Below, in pieces: positions 18,759-29,972 of a stretch of 64,000 bases of DNA. This stretch comes from Rhodocyclaceae bacterium (GTDB taxonomy: Bacteria; Pseudomonadota; Gammaproteobacteria; Burkholderiales; Rhodocyclaceae), in NCBI GenBank assembly GCA_013388985.1, contig JACAEF010000005.1, positions 1 to 64,000 on the forward strand. Reading direction: 5' to 3'. Each line of letters opens with the position of its first letter. Positions within the stretch are counted from its first letter, which is position 1. The notes under the pieces were generated by a model. The model was not told the origin of the DNA, made no database searches, and was given only the letters and a program-made list of their open reading frames with translations. The translations under genes and the position numbers were made by a program.

Positions 18759-20142
18759 GTCGCTGCTTCTCGTTCTCCTGCTCGGCGGATGCTCTTTCGT
18801 GCCGCCTTACGAGCGGCCGGCGGCGCCCGTGCCGGCAACCTGGCCGCAGTTGGATCCGAGTGGCGGGACGGCACCTGGAAAAGTCGGCGCTGGCGAAGCG
18901 GCACGCGGCGAGAATTGGCGGACGTTCTTCACCGCTCCGGAGCTGCAGCGGCTGATCGAGGCGGCCTTGGCGCACAATCGCGATCTGCACATCGCCGTGG
19001 CGCGCGTCGAGGAGGCCCGCGCCCAGGCCGGCCTCGCGCGGGCCGACCGTTTTCCGACCATCGATGCCGGCTTGCAGGAACAGGCGGCACGCGTGCCGGG
19101 CGATCTCAACGCGACGGGCCGGCCGGCCATTGCCCGCCGCTTCGATGCCAATCTCGGCGTCGCGGCCTTCGAGCTCGATTTCTGGGGGCGGTTGAAGAGT
19201 CTCGATGCGGCGGCCCAAGCCACCTTCCTCGCCACCGACTACGCACGGGCGGCGTTCCGCATTTCTCTGATCACCGACGTGGCGAATGCTTGGTATAGCC
19301 TCGTCGAACTCGATCAGCGCGCGCGGCTGGCCGAAGCGACGGTGAAAACCCGCGCCGAGAGCCGCGAACTCGTCGCCAGGCGGCGCGACGTCGGCCTGGC
19401 CACGGACCTGGACTATCTCACCGCCGACGGCGCTTATCAATCCGCGCGGGCGGATTGGGCGAATCTCGTGCGGCAGAAGGTGGCGGCGGAAAATGCGCTG
19501 CGGCTCCTGGTCGGCGCCGATACCGGTGCCGTGCCGTCAGCGCCGACTTTCGGACCCATGCCGGAAATCGCGGTTGGCCTGCCTTCCGAAGTGCTGCTCG
19601 GACGCCCCGACGTGCTCGCCGCAGAACAAAAACTGATCGCCGCGAACGCCAACATCGGCGCGGCGCGCGCCGCGTTCTTTCCACGGATCGCGCTGACGGT
19701 GACGGCGGGCAGCGCCAGTGCCGCGCTCTCCGGCCTTTTTTCCGGCGGCAGCGGTGCGTGGAGCTTCGTGCCCGTGCTCAAGTGGCCGCTGTTCGACGCT
19801 GGCCGCAACGCGGCGAACGTCGATCTGGCGGAGGCGAGGAAGCTCATCGCGGTGGCCGAGTATGAAAAGACGATCCAGCAGGCTTTCCGCGAAGTCGCCG
19901 ACCTGCTGGCAGCGCGCGAGTACTACGCAGCGCAGTTGCAGGCTCTCGAACAGGCGGAAACGGCCCAGGTCGAGCGATTGCGCCGCGTCGAAGCGCGTCA
20001 GCGCTCCGGCGTGTCGAGCTATCTGGAGCTGCTCGATGCGCAGCGGGACGCCTATACGGCGCAACAGGCCGTCGTGGCGGTACGGCGCGCAGTGGCCGCG
20101 ACGGCGGTCGGACTTTTCAAGGCGACCGCGGGCGGAATTTGA
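18751..20142 (+). CDS. oprM: Outer-membrane efflux lipoprotein (NodT/OprM type)
   Basis: A 463-residue TolC-like protein with lipobox LLLGGC (Cys14) and the two OEP repeats (for example [23 protein letters not shown] and the periplasmic helix [21 protein letters not shown]). It provides the outer-membrane exit duct of the pump. Unusually, it carries two copies of the 26-bp repeat. One is after the mature N-terminus (KVGAGEAAR, residues 44-52), preceded by a right-half copy encoding GGTAP. The second is in reverse orientation and encodes GAVPSAPTF (residues 259-267). Both lie in regions where OprM homologues vary in length. Confidence 0.94.
   Translation: MNKSLLLVLLLGGCSFVPPYERPAAPVPATWPQLDPSGGTAPGKVGAGEAARGENWRTFFTAPELQRLIEAALAHNRDLHIAVARVEEARAQAGLARADRFPTIDAGLQEQAARVPGDLNATGRPAIARRFDANLGVAAFELDFWGRLKSLDAAAQATFLATDYARAAFRISLITDVANAWYSLVELDQRARLAEATVKTRAESRELVARRRDVGLATDLDYLTADGAYQSARADWANLVRQKVAAENALRLLVGADTGAVPSAPTFGPMPEIAVGLPSEVLLGRPDVLAAEQKLIAANANIGAARAAFFPRIALTVTAGSASAALSGLFSGGSGAWSFVPVLKWPLFDAGRNAANVDLAEARKLIAVAEYEKTIQQAFREVADLLAAREYYAAQLQALEQAETAQVERLRRVEARQRSGVSSYLELLDAQRDAYTAQQAVVAVRRAVAATAVGLFKATAGGI
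18880..18905 (+). repeat. Dispersed 26-bp repeat, copy 3 (in oprM)
   Basis: Starts AAAGTCGGCGCTGGCG, ends CGGCACG; read as KVGAGEAAR. Bases 18861-18875 carry the right half of another copy (TGGCGGGACGGCACC), so this is one and a half copies in tandem. Confidence 0.75.
19525..19550 (-). repeat. Dispersed 26-bp repeat, copy 4 (in oprM)
   Basis: Opposite orientation to the gene, so it is read as GAVPSAPTF. It shares the CTGACGGCACGG variant with the copy in cas9. Confidence 0.75.
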
Positions 20143-20221
20143 TCGCTGCGCTGGCTTCCCCGGCAAAAATCGGCTACAGTTCCACCCCGCTTTCCATAAC
20201 CATAAATTTCGTGAGGTCATC

Positions 20222-20455
20222 ATGAGCAACAAAGGGCAGATGCTACAAGACCCGTTTCTGAACACGCTGCGGCGCGAGCACATCCCCGTTTCCATCTATC
20301 TCGTCAATGGCATCAAGCTGCAGGGGCAGGTCGAATCCTTCGACCAGTACGTCGTGTTGCTCAAGAACACCGTCACACAGATGGTCTACAAGCACGCCAT
20401 CTCGACCGTGGTGCCCGCCCGGCCGGTCAATATCAGCAACGAACCCGCCGAGTGA
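20222..20455 (+). CDS. hfq: RNA chaperone Hfq
   Basis: A 77-residue Hfq starting [14 protein letters not shown], with Sm1 ([19 protein letters not shown]) and the Sm2 motif YKHAIST. It forms hexamers and helps small RNAs pair with mRNAs. It is followed directly by hflX, as in most proteobacteria. In betaproteobacteria hfq normally follows der, but here der lies about 39 kb to the right (58458-59783) and an efflux operon precedes hfq. Confidence 0.99.
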   Translation: MSNKGQMLQDPFLNTLRREHIPVSIYLVNGIKLQGQVESFDQYVVLLKNTVTQMVYKHAISTVVPARPVNISNEPAE

Positions 20456-20482
20456 GACCACTGACCGGCAGACGCTCTGCCG

Positions 20483-21670
20483 ATGTTTGAACGGCCCGCG
20501 GCTGGCGAGCAGGCCCTTCTGGTACAGCTCGATTTCGGCGAGGGCGATTTTGCCGAACGCCTCGAGGAATTCCGCCTGCTCGCGACCAGCGCGGGCGCCC
20601 ATCCCGTGGCGATGGTCACCGGCAAGCGTAGCCGGCCCGATCCGGCCACCTTCGCGGGTTCCGGCAAGGTCGAGGAAATCCGTGCGGCCGCGGTCCTCCA
20701 CGGCGCGGATCTCGTGCTGTTCAATCACGAGCTATCGCCCGCCCAGCAGCGCAACCTCGAAAAGGCGCTCGATCGCCGCGTCATCGATCGCAACGCGCTG
20801 ATCCTCGACATTTTTGCGCTGCGTGCGCGCAGCCACGAAGGCAAGCTGCAGGTCGAGCTCGCCCAGCTGGAACACCAGAGGACACGGCTGGTGCGCGGCT
20901 GGACTCACCTCGAACGGCAAAAGGGCGGCATCGGCTTGCGCGGCCCCGGCGAGAAGCAGCTGGAGACCGACCGGCGCCTGCTGGGCAAGCGCATCGCGGT
21001 GCTTAAAGAGCGCCTCGAACAGCTCGAACGCCAGCGGGGCGTGCGCCGCAAGGGGCGCAGCCGCAGCGAGGTGTTGTCGGTTTCCCTGGTGGGTTACACC
21101 AATGCGGGAAAGAGCACGCTGTTCAACGCCCTGACGAAGGCCGGCGCCTATGCGGCCGACCAGCTTTTCGCCACGCTCGATACGACCTCGCGGAAACTCT
21201 ACGTGCCGACCTGCGAGCTGGAGAATGGCCGTTCCGGCTGCCAGGTGGTGATCTCGGACACCGTCGGCTTCATCCGCGACCTGCCGCATACGCTCGTCGC
21301 GGCTTTCCACGCCACGCTGGAGGAAACCGTGCATGCCGATCTGCTGCTACATGTCGTCGATGCGGCGAGTCCCGACCGTGAGCAACAAATGCGCGCCGTG
21401 GAAAAGGTACTCGCCGAGATCGGCGCCGCCGACGTGCCGCAGATCGTGGTCCTGAACAAGATCGACCTGACCGGCCTCAAGCCGGGGGTCGAACGCGACG
21501 AGTGTGATAACATCGCGCGCGTCCGTGTCAGCGCCAGAACCGGCGCCGGACTTGACCTGTTGCGAGCCGCGCTGGCCGAAATGTCGCGCAAGCTGGCAGC
21601 GCCGATCCAAGAAAAGACAGCCCACCCCATTACAGAACATGATCACCGGCATCCTGATGTCGCTCAATGA
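20483..21670 (+). CDS. hflX: Ribosome-associated GTPase HflX
   Basis: A 395-residue protein with the glycine-rich HflX N-terminal domain (GSGKVEEI; GGIGLRGPGEKQLETDRRL) and a GTPase domain: G1 GYTNAGKST, G3 DTVGFIRDLP, G4 NKID. HflX splits stalled or stressed ribosomes. It is 27 bp downstream of hfq and overlaps the hflK start, so it is co-transcribed. Confidence 0.98.
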   Translation: MFERPAAGEQALLVQLDFGEGDFAERLEEFRLLATSAGAHPVAMVTGKRSRPDPATFAGSGKVEEIRAAAVLHGADLVLFNHELSPAQQRNLEKALDRRVIDRNALILDIFALRARSHEGKLQVELAQLEHQRTRLVRGWTHLERQKGGIGLRGPGEKQLETDRRLLGKRIAVLKERLEQLERQRGVRRKGRSRSEVLSVSLVGYTNAGKSTLFNALTKAGAYAADQLFATLDTTSRKLYVPTCELENGRSGCQVVISDTVGFIRDLPHTLVAAFHATLEETVHADLLLHVVDAASPDREQQMRAVEKVLAEIGAADVPQIVVLNKIDLTGLKPGVERDECDNIARVRVSARTGAGLDLLRAALAEMSRKLAAPIQEKTAHPITEHDHRHPDVAQ

Positions 21671-22868
21671 CCACGGCTGGGGCAACGACCCGGGCCGCGG
21701 CGGCGGCCGCAACGGCCCGCCCGATCTCGACGAATTGTGGCGCGATTTCAACCGCCGCCTGTCCGGCATCCTGGGCAAGAAGGGCGGTGGCGCTGGCGGC
21801 GATGACGGCGGGGGGCGCATGCCGAACCTGACTCCCGGCCAGTTCGGCGGCGGGATCGGCTTGCTGATCGCGCTCATCGTGGTCGTCTGGCTGGCCAGCG
21901 GTTTCTATATCGTCGATGCCAGCCAGCGCGGCCTGGTGCTGACGCTCGGCAAGTATTCCGAAACCACCGAGCCGGGCCTGCGCTGGCGCCTGCCGTGGCC
22001 GATCCAGACCCACGAGATCGTCAACCTCACGGGTGTGCGCACGATCGAGATCGGCTATCGCGGTTCCGAGAAGAACAAGGTGCTCAAGGAAGCGCTGATG
22101 CTCACCGACGACGAGAACATCGTCAGCGTGCAGTTCGCCGTGCAGTACCTGTTGAAGGATCCGAAAGAGTATCTGTTCAACAACCGCCATCCCGACGATG
22201 CCGTCACCCAGGCCGCCGAAACGGCGATCCGCGAGGTGGTGGGCAAGAGCAAGATGGACTTCGTGCTCTACGAAGGCCGCGACGTGATCGCCGCCAACAC
22301 GCAGAAGACGATGCAGGAGATCCTCGACCGTTACGGCACCGGCATCCAGATCCGCGCCGTAACGATGCAAAGCACCCAGCCGCCCGAGCAGGTGCAGGCC
22401 GCCTTCGACGATGCCGTGAAAGCCGGCCAGGACCGCGAGCGGCAGAAGAACGAAGGCGAAGCCTATGCCAACGATGTGATCCCGCGCGCGCGCGGCACCG
22501 CCTCGCGCCTGCTGCAGGAGGCCGAAGGTTATCGCGCGCGGCTCGTCGCCACCGCGGAAGGCGAGGCGGCGCGTTTTTCGAAACTCTATGGCGAATATGC
22601 GAAGGCGCCCGAAGTGACCCGTCAGCGCCTCTATCTGGAAACCATGCAGCAGATCTTCACCAACACCAGCAAGGTGATGATCGATGCCAAGAGCGGCGGC
22701 AACCTGCTCTATCTGCCGCTGGACAAACTGATGCATCAGGCCGCGGCGAATCCTCCTGCGTCGACCGAGACGCCGGCCGTCGAACGGCCGTCGGCGCCTG
22801 CTTCCGCGCAGGAAAACCGGGACGTGCGCACGCGTGGCCAGCTCACGCGTGAGCGGGGAGAACGCTGA
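21657..22868 (+). CDS. hflK: FtsH protease modulator HflK
   Basis: A 403-residue SPFH/band-7 membrane protein: a glycine-rich cytoplasmic start (MSLNDHGWGNDPGRGGG), a transmembrane helix (GLLIALIVVVWLASGFYIV), then the prohibitin-like domain and a charged coiled coil. With HflC it forms the large cage around FtsH in the membrane. MSLND at 21657 matches the usual HflK start; ATG 21639 is possible. Both lie inside the end of hflX, and no clear Shine-Dalgarno sequence is seen, which suggests translational coupling. Confidence 0.96.
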   Translation: MSLNDHGWGNDPGRGGGRNGPPDLDELWRDFNRRLSGILGKKGGGAGGDDGGGRMPNLTPGQFGGGIGLLIALIVVVWLASGFYIVDASQRGLVLTLGKYSETTEPGLRWRLPWPIQTHEIVNLTGVRTIEIGYRGSEKNKVLKEALMLTDDENIVSVQFAVQYLLKDPKEYLFNNRHPDDAVTQAAETAIREVVGKSKMDFVLYEGRDVIAANTQKTMQEILDRYGTGIQIRAVTMQSTQPPEQVQAAFDDAVKAGQDRERQKNEGEAYANDVIPRARGTASRLLQEAEGYRARLVATAEGEAARFSKLYGEYAKAPEVTRQRLYLETMQQIFTNTSKVMIDAKSGGNLLYLPLDKLMHQAAANPPASTETPAVERPSAPASAQENRDVRTRGQLTRERGER

Positions 22869-23746
22869 TGCAACGCCTGCCTCTCATCCTCGGCATCGTT
22901 TTCGCAGTCTTCGTCGCGGCCGGTGCGATGCTGTTTACCGTCGATCAGCGCCAGTATGCGATCGTCTTCCAGCTCGGCGAGATCAAGGAGGTGGTCAAGG
23001 AGCCCGGCCTCAATTTCAAGTGGCCGCTGATCCAGAACGTGCGTTATTTCGACCGCCGCATCCTGACGATGGACTCGGTCGAGCCGGAACGCTTCCTGAC
23101 CGCCGAAAAGAAGCCCGTGCTGGTCGACTCCTTCGTCAAGTGGCGCATCGCCGACGTGCATCAGTATTACATCTCGGTGCAGGGCGACGAGATGCTGGCG
23201 CGCACCCGCCTGGCGCAAACCGTCAATTCCGGTCTGCGCGAGGAATTCGGCCGGCGCACCGTGCATGATGTCGTTTCCGGCGAACGCGACAAGATCATGG
23301 CCGAGGTGCAGAAAAAAGCGGATGCCGATGCGCGTCAGATCGGCGTCGAGATCGTCGATGTGCGTTTGAAGCGCGTCGATCTGCCGCCGGAAGTGTCCGA
23401 ATCCGTGTATCGCCGCATGGAGACCGAACGCAAACGCGTCGCCAACGAGCTCCGTTCGCAGGGGGCGGCGGAAGCAGAGCGGATTCGCGCCGATGCCGAC
23501 AAGCAGCGCGAAGTGATCGTCGCAGAAGCCTATCGGGAAGCGCAGAAGATCAAGGGCGAGGGCGATGCCAAGGCCGCCGCGATCTATGCGAAAGCCTTTG
23601 GCGAAAACCCCGAGTTCTACGCCTTCTATCGCAGTCTCGAAGCCTATCGCCAGAGCTTCGGCAACAAGAACGACCTGCTCGTCGTCGATCCGAGCGCGGA
23701 TTTCTTCAAATACTTGAAGAGTGCCGGCAAGGGCGGCAGCAAGTAA
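22868..23746 (+). CDS. hflC: FtsH protease modulator HflC
   Basis: A 292-residue SPFH protein with an N-terminal transmembrane helix (LILGIVFAVFVAAGAMLF) and the HflC signature (VFQLGEIKEVVKEPGLNFKWP). It is the partner of HflK. Its ATG overlaps the hflK stop (ATGA-type junction). The C-terminal coiled coil rich in Glu/Arg/Ala is intact. Confidence 0.98.
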   Translation: MQRLPLILGIVFAVFVAAGAMLFTVDQRQYAIVFQLGEIKEVVKEPGLNFKWPLIQNVRYFDRRILTMDSVEPERFLTAEKKPVLVDSFVKWRIADVHQYYISVQGDEMLARTRLAQTVNSGLREEFGRRTVHDVVSGERDKIMAEVQKKADADARQIGVEIVDVRLKRVDLPPEVSESVYRRMETERKRVANELRSQGAAEAERIRADADKQREVIVAEAYREAQKIKGEGDAKAAAIYAKAFGENPEFYAFYRSLEAYRQSFGNKNDLLVVDPSADFFKYLKSAGKGGSK

Positions 23747-23761
23747 CGACCGGTCGTTTTG

Positions 23762-23944
23762 ATGACAACGTTTCTGTTGGCCCTGGGCCTGATGCTGGTG
23801 ATCGAAGGGCTGCTGCCCTTCGCGGCGCCTCGCATCTGGCGTGAAACCTTTCGCCGCGCCACCGAGCTGGCCGACGGCCAGTTGCGTTTCGTCGGTCTGA
23901 CTTCGATCCTCGCCGGGCTGGCGCTGCTCCTGCTGTTCAGGTAA
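23762..23944 (+). CDS. DUF2065 small membrane protein
   Basis: A 60-residue protein with two hydrophobic segments ([17 protein letters not shown] and [19 protein letters not shown]) joined by [15 protein letters not shown], the DUF2065/YjeT pattern. These proteins are usually encoded beside hflC. The function is unknown. ATG 23762 is chosen over the adjacent TTG 23759. Confidence 0.9.
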   Translation: MTTFLLALGLMLVIEGLLPFAAPRIWRETFRRATELADGQLRFVGLTSILAGLALLLLFR

Positions 23945-23949
23945 TCGAG

Positions 23950-26419
<2,470 letters not shown>

Positions 26420-26433
26420 GCATCGACCATCGC

Positions 26434-26475
26434 GGCGGGCGGTAGCGGCAGCTCCGCTGCCCGCCCGCCTTCTTT
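26434..26475 (+). terminator. Terminator after purA
   Basis: A GC-rich stem (26434-26448 with 26454-26469, one mismatch and one bulge, CAGCT loop) is followed by TTCTTT. Confidence 0.75.
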
Positions 26476-26477
26476 GC

Positions 26478-26503
26478 AAAGTCGGCGCTGACGGGACGGC
26501 ACT
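26478..26503 (+). repeat. Dispersed 26-bp repeat, copy 5 (intergenic)
   Basis: Starts AAAGTCGGCGCTGACG, ends GACGGCACT. It sits 3 bp after the purA terminator, outside any gene. Confidence 0.75.
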
Positions 26504-26611
26504 CTCCAGCGGTCCGTTGCAACAATTCATTACACTTTGCCACGCTGGCGACATTGCCTGTAGGCCGCCGGATGCTTCAATATGAGCAACGGCATTCGAG
26601 GAGAGAAGGCG

Positions 26612-26956
26612 ATGAAGAACGTGGCAAAAACCGGATTGATGGTTGCGCTGGCCTGCCTACTGGCAGGCAATGCCTGGGCGGATCATTGGCATCATCCACG
26701 CACCTCGGTCGAACTGGGGTTTTACTGGGGCGGGCCATGGTGGTATCCGCATTACTATCCCTATCCGGTCTATGGGCCGCCGGTCGTCGTCGTGCCTCCC
26801 CCTTCGCCGCCGCCGGTCTATATCGAACAGCCGCGTGCCGCGCCGCCGCTCGAACCCGGTTATTGGTATTACTGCCGCGAGGCGCAGGCCTATTATCCCT
26901 ATGTCAAGGAATGCCCGAGCCCCTGGGAGAAGGTGGCGCCCCAGCCGCGGCAATGA
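26612..26956 (+). CDS. Small exported proline/tyrosine-rich protein
   Basis: A 114-residue protein with a clear signal peptide (MKNVAKTGLMVALACLLAGNAWA, cleavage after AWA). The mature chain is rich in Trp, Tyr, His and Pro (WWYPHYYPYPVYGPP) and ends with WYYCREAQAYYPYVKECP, a two-cysteine segment seen in many small envelope proteins of Burkholderiales and Rhodocyclales. The function is unknown. ATG 26612 follows GAGGAGAG; the upstream ATG at 26582 would spoil the signal peptide. Confidence 0.8.
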   Translation: MKNVAKTGLMVALACLLAGNAWADHWHHPRTSVELGFYWGGPWWYPHYYPYPVYGPPVVVVPPPSPPPVYIEQPRAAPPLEPGYWYYCREAQAYYPYVKECPSPWEKVAPQPRQ

Positions 26957-26969
26957 AGGAGAGATGGCG

Positions 26970-27482
26970 ATGAATTCCAAGATCAAATGGCTTCTTCCGT
27001 CCGTGTTGGGCGGGTTGATACTGGCCGGCTGTGCGAGCGTGCCGACCGCGCCGAGTGTGATGGTCCTGCCCGGCACGGGGCGGACCTTCGATGAGTTTCG
27101 CGCCGACGACGCCTGGTGCCGCGAATATGCCTTCCAACAAATCGGCGGTCGCTCGCGTGAGCAGGTCGCCAGCAGCGCGGCCGTGCAGAATGCCGCGGTC
27201 GGCACGGCGATCGGCGCCTTGGCGGGTGCCGCGATCGGCGGCCGCGACGCGGCGGGCGTGGGCGCTGGGATGGGACTGATCGTCGGCAGCGCTTCGGGTG
27301 CCGAAGCCTCGCGCGGCGCGGTTTATGGCAGCCAGCGCCATTACGATCACGCCTACGTGCAATGCATGTATGCGCGCGGTCACCGCGTCCCGGTCAATAT
27401 GGGCGGCTATACCTCGGCGCCACCCGCTGTCGTGCCGCCGCCTCCGCCACCCGGGAATCCACCTCCGCCGCCTCTCCGTTGA
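26970..27482 (+). CDS. Glycine-zipper lipoprotein
   Basis: A 170-residue lipoprotein (lipobox LILAGC, Cys21) with a glycine-zipper stretch (AAVGTAIGALAGAAIGGRDAAG and GAGMGLIVGSASG), then YVQCMYARGHRVP and a proline-rich tail. Glycine-zipper lipoproteins insert in or brace the outer membrane; the exact role is unknown. AAGGAGA precedes the start. It is 13 bp after the preceding gene, so the two are probably co-expressed. Its stop codon overlaps the lexA -35 box. Confidence 0.82.
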   Translation: MNSKIKWLLPSVLGGLILAGCASVPTAPSVMVLPGTGRTFDEFRADDAWCREYAFQQIGGRSREQVASSAAVQNAAVGTAIGALAGAAIGGRDAAGVGAGMGLIVGSASGAEASRGAVYGSQRHYDHAYVQCMYARGHRVPVNMGGYTSAPPAVVPPPPPPGNPPPPPLR

Positions 27483-27522
27483 CGCGTGAACGAACGTTCC
27501 CTATAGTAGGGAACGTTCGTTC
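27479..27522 (+). promoter_or_regulatory. lexA promoter and 35-bp palindromic operator
   Basis: TTGACG (27479-27484), 17-bp spacer, TATAGT (27502-27507). A perfect palindrome with 16-bp arms and a TAG centre (27488-27522) covers the spacer, the -10 box and the start site. Each arm contains GAAC-N4-GTTC, the form of the Gram-positive SOS box, rather than the CTGT-N8-ACAG box of E. coli. Autorepression is strongly suggested. Confidence 0.85.
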
Positions 27523-27539
27523 AGTCTCGGGAGGTCGTC

Positions 27540-28139
27540 ATGTCTGCTGCCAGTCCCGATCGCGACGCCGACTATCTGGGTCGGCTGCGTGATTATTACG
27601 CCGCCAACCGGCACATTCCTTCATTCCAGCGCATTGCCGAGCTGATGGGCTTCGCTTCCAAGGCGGCGGCCAGCAAGCTGATGGATCGCTTGGCTGCCGC
27701 CGGCTTTTTCGAGCGGGCGCCCGATGACGCATGCTGGATTCCCGCCGAGCGATTTTTCGAGCGGCCTCTGGCCGAGGTCGCGGTGCGCGCCGGCGCACCG
27801 GACGCGATCGAAGGCAGCCAGGGACAGCTTTTCCTCGTCGATCGTTATCTCGTGCGCCAGCCATCACGCACCGTGATGGTGCCGGTGAAGGGGGATTCGA
27901 TGCGCGATGCCGGCATCTACGATGGCGACATCGTCGTCGTCGAGCGCACCAAGGGCGCAAAGGCGGGAGACTTCGTCGTCGCCATCGTCGACAACGAATT
28001 CACCCTCAAGGAACTTGCATTGGAGCAGGGCCGTTTCGTCCTCAAGCCTCACAACCCTGCCTATCCGGTCATCCGTCCGCAAGGCGAACTGGAGATCTTC
28101 GGCGTGGTCACGGGGCTCGTCAGGCGTTATCGGCCTTGA
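27540..28139 (+). CDS. lexA: LexA-family SOS repressor / S24 peptidase
   Basis: A 199-residue protein: winged-helix region (IPSFQRIAELMGFASKAAASKLMDRL), a likely Ala-Gly self-cleavage site (VRAGAPD), the catalytic Ser in GDSMRDAGIYDGD and the catalytic Lys in FTLKEL. LexA represses DNA-damage genes until RecA filaments trigger its cleavage. The recognition region differs from E. coli LexA, in keeping with the unusual operator upstream. GGGAGG precedes the ATG. No imuA-imuB-dnaE2 genes follow, so the regulon cannot be seen here. Confidence 0.88.
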   Translation: MSAASPDRDADYLGRLRDYYAANRHIPSFQRIAELMGFASKAAASKLMDRLAAAGFFERAPDDACWIPAERFFERPLAEVAVRAGAPDAIEGSQGQLFLVDRYLVRQPSRTVMVPVKGDSMRDAGIYDGDIVVVERTKGAKAGDFVVAIVDNEFTLKELALEQGRFVLKPHNPAYPVIRPQGELEIFGVVTGLVRRYRP

Positions 28140-28158
28140 AATTTCGTCGGGGGCGAAT

Positions 28159-28548
28159 TCACGCAGCCGGGATGCGCTTGGCTGCTTTCGCGATCAGGCG
28201 GCTGATCATCTCGACGCGCGAAACCCGGTAATAAAGACTGAGTCGCTCGAGCGCCACGGCGATTTCGGGTGAGACGAGAAGCTCGATGCGCTTCATGCCG
28301 GCATCGAGGCGGCGTTTGCGGCTCTCGCTCGCCCTGACCGTGGCCGGCACCGGGTTTGGCGAGCGCGGCCGTCCTCGCCGCGAGAGCCCAGGCAGAAAAG
28401 GCTGAAAGGTGCCCGGCGGCGAACCCTTCTCTTCCTTGCCTCGACGTTGCGTTTTCTTCGCGGCGGCTTTGCTCGTCTTTTTAATTTCCGCCGGCTTCGA
28501 ATAATCAGGGAAATCGAAAAGCGCGGGAGTGTTCGTGTTCTTGGCCAT
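28159..28548 (-). CDS. Basic protein with a ribbon-helix-helix-like C-terminus
   Basis: A 129-residue protein. The first 80 residues are Lys/Arg/Pro-rich and disordered-looking (AAKKTQRRGKEEKG, RRGRPRSPNPVPATVRASESRKRRLDAG). The end, KRIELLVSPEIAVALERLSLYYRVSRVEMISRLI, fits a ribbon-helix-helix DNA-binding motif. It may be a small regulator, or a plasmid-type copy or partition protein; I cannot tell which. It converges on lexA with 19 bp between stops. Confidence 0.6.
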   Translation of the reverse strand: MAKNTNTPALFDFPDYSKPAEIKKTSKAAAKKTQRRGKEEKGSPPGTFQPFLPGLSRRGRPRSPNPVPATVRASESRKRRLDAGMKRIELLVSPEIAVALERLSLYYRVSRVEMISRLIAKAAKRIPAA

Positions 28549-28633
28549 TTCGTCGTTGCTCGATGTTTATCTGAATCCGGATTCTATTATCCCTCGCGGC
28601 ATGCCTGGCCCGCTGCGCGAAAAAACGTCGCCT

Positions 28634-28659
28634 GGTGCCGTTCCGCCAGCGCCGAGTTT
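28634..28659 (-). repeat. Dispersed 26-bp repeat, copy 6 (intergenic)
   Basis: On the minus strand it starts AAACTCGGCGCTGGCGG and ends ACGGCACC. It sits just upstream of the -10 box at 28664. Confidence 0.75.
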
Positions 28660-28663
28660 TCGG

Positions 28664-28699
28664 TATAGTGAATGTCGATATCAAAAAAAATGATATCGA
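28664..28699 (+). promoter_or_regulatory. Promoter -10 and operator of the beta-propeller lipoprotein gene
   Basis: TATAGT at 28664-28669 is followed by a perfect 9-bp inverted repeat, TCGATATCA and TGATATCGA (28675-28683, 28691-28699), separated by seven A residues. The repeat covers the expected start site, so it looks like a repressor operator. The regulator is unknown. Confidence 0.6.
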
Positions 28700-28730
28700 T
28701 TCAAACTCGACAATAACCGGAGGAGGAAAC

Positions 28731-29972
28731 ATGCAGACCAACAAGAAACTGATCGTCAGCGCCATTGCCGCCCTCATCGTCGGTGGATGTGCCACCACGG
28801 CCACCGCGCCGAAGTCGGCCGACGTCAAATGGCCGAACGTGATCGTCCATCTCCACGCGGGCAACGGGAAGGCTTATTTGGTCGATCCGGCCACCGACAG
28901 CGTCGTGGCGACGCTCGATACCGAGAAAAGCGCCGCGCTGGGCGACACCACGCCGGATGGCCGCAAGGTCTATGTCGGCGCCGAAGGGGAAGGCCAGGAT
29001 ACCGTGACCGTGATCGATCTCGACAAGCGCGCCGTCGTCGCCAAGATCAAGACCGGCAACCGTCCGAAGCATCCAGTGGTGAGCCCGAATGGCAAGCTGG
29101 TGATGATCAACCACTGGGGGCTCGACAATGGCAAGCTCAGGGTGGCATTCATCGATACGGCGACTGACAAGGTCGTGAAGAACATCGATCTCGACGTCGT
29201 TGGCAAGCCCGCCGGCCCCACCTCGATGCACAACGCCTGGAGCTACGATTCGCGCTACGCCTTCACCGTCGATCGCGTGGATGACCACTTCGTGGTCATC
29301 GACACGACCGACTGGTCGGTGAAGAAGATCAAGGTGCCCAGCAAGCCGCATTACGTCGCGCCCAGCCCGGACGGCAAGGAAGTCTGGGTCGTCGTCGAGG
29401 GCAAGGATCGCGAATCGAATTATCCTGGGGCGCTGGTGTATAAGATAGGCAGCTTCGAGCAGATCGCGCAGATCAAGATGCCGCTGATCGGCCAGGGCGT
29501 GATCGAAGGCCATCATGGCAATTTCACGCAGGATGGCAAGTACTTCTTCATCCTCAACCGCGGCCCGGGCAGCAAGCTCGAAGGCACCGAAGTCGCCGTC
29601 TTCGACGCCGCGACCAAGAAACTCGTCAAGCGCACCGACACCGTCTCGACCGGCATCGGACACACCTATAACACGCCGGACGGCAGGTATGCCGTGGTCA
29701 CCAACTATGGCAACAACTGGGTGTCGATCATCGACAATACGCAGGGCTTCAAGGTCGTCAAGGACCTTGCCGTCGGCAAGGGGCGGATGGGACATGTCGC
29801 CTTCACGCCGGACAGCCGCTACGGCTACTTGTCGAATGCCGGTGATGGCAATCTGCACAAGCTCGACATGCAGTCGCTGACGGTGGTCAAGGAAATCAAG
29901 ACCGGCAACGCGCCAGGCGGCTCGCAGGTGCTCAATGTCTGGACCAACATCTTCGAAGAACTACCGCGCTGA
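28731..29972 (+). CDS. YVTN-type beta-propeller lipoprotein
   Basis: A 413-residue lipoprotein (lipobox LIVGGC, Cys20). It holds seven or so beta-propeller repeats of the YVTN/NHL kind (GKAYLVDPATDSVVATLDT; DTVTVIDLDKRAVVAKIKTGNRP; YAVVTNYGNNWVSIIDN). Such exported propellers bind proteins or small ligands; the ligand is not evident. AGGAGG precedes the ATG. The DUF3299 gene starts within its last codons, so the two are coupled and probably act together in the periplasm under the palindromic operator upstream. Confidence 0.85.
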   Translation: MQTNKKLIVSAIAALIVGGCATTATAPKSADVKWPNVIVHLHAGNGKAYLVDPATDSVVATLDTEKSAALGDTTPDGRKVYVGAEGEGQDTVTVIDLDKRAVVAKIKTGNRPKHPVVSPNGKLVMINHWGLDNGKLRVAFIDTATDKVVKNIDLDVVGKPAGPTSMHNAWSYDSRYAFTVDRVDDHFVVIDTTDWSVKKIKVPSKPHYVAPSPDGKEVWVVVEGKDRESNYPGALVYKIGSFEQIAQIKMPLIGQGVIEGHHGNFTQDGKYFFILNRGPGSKLEGTEVAVFDAATKKLVKRTDTVSTGIGHTYNTPDGRYAVVTNYGNNWVSIIDNTQGFKVVKDLAVGKGRMGHVAFTPDSRYGYLSNAGDGNLHKLDMQSLTVVKEIKTGNAPGGSQVLNVWTNIFEELPR

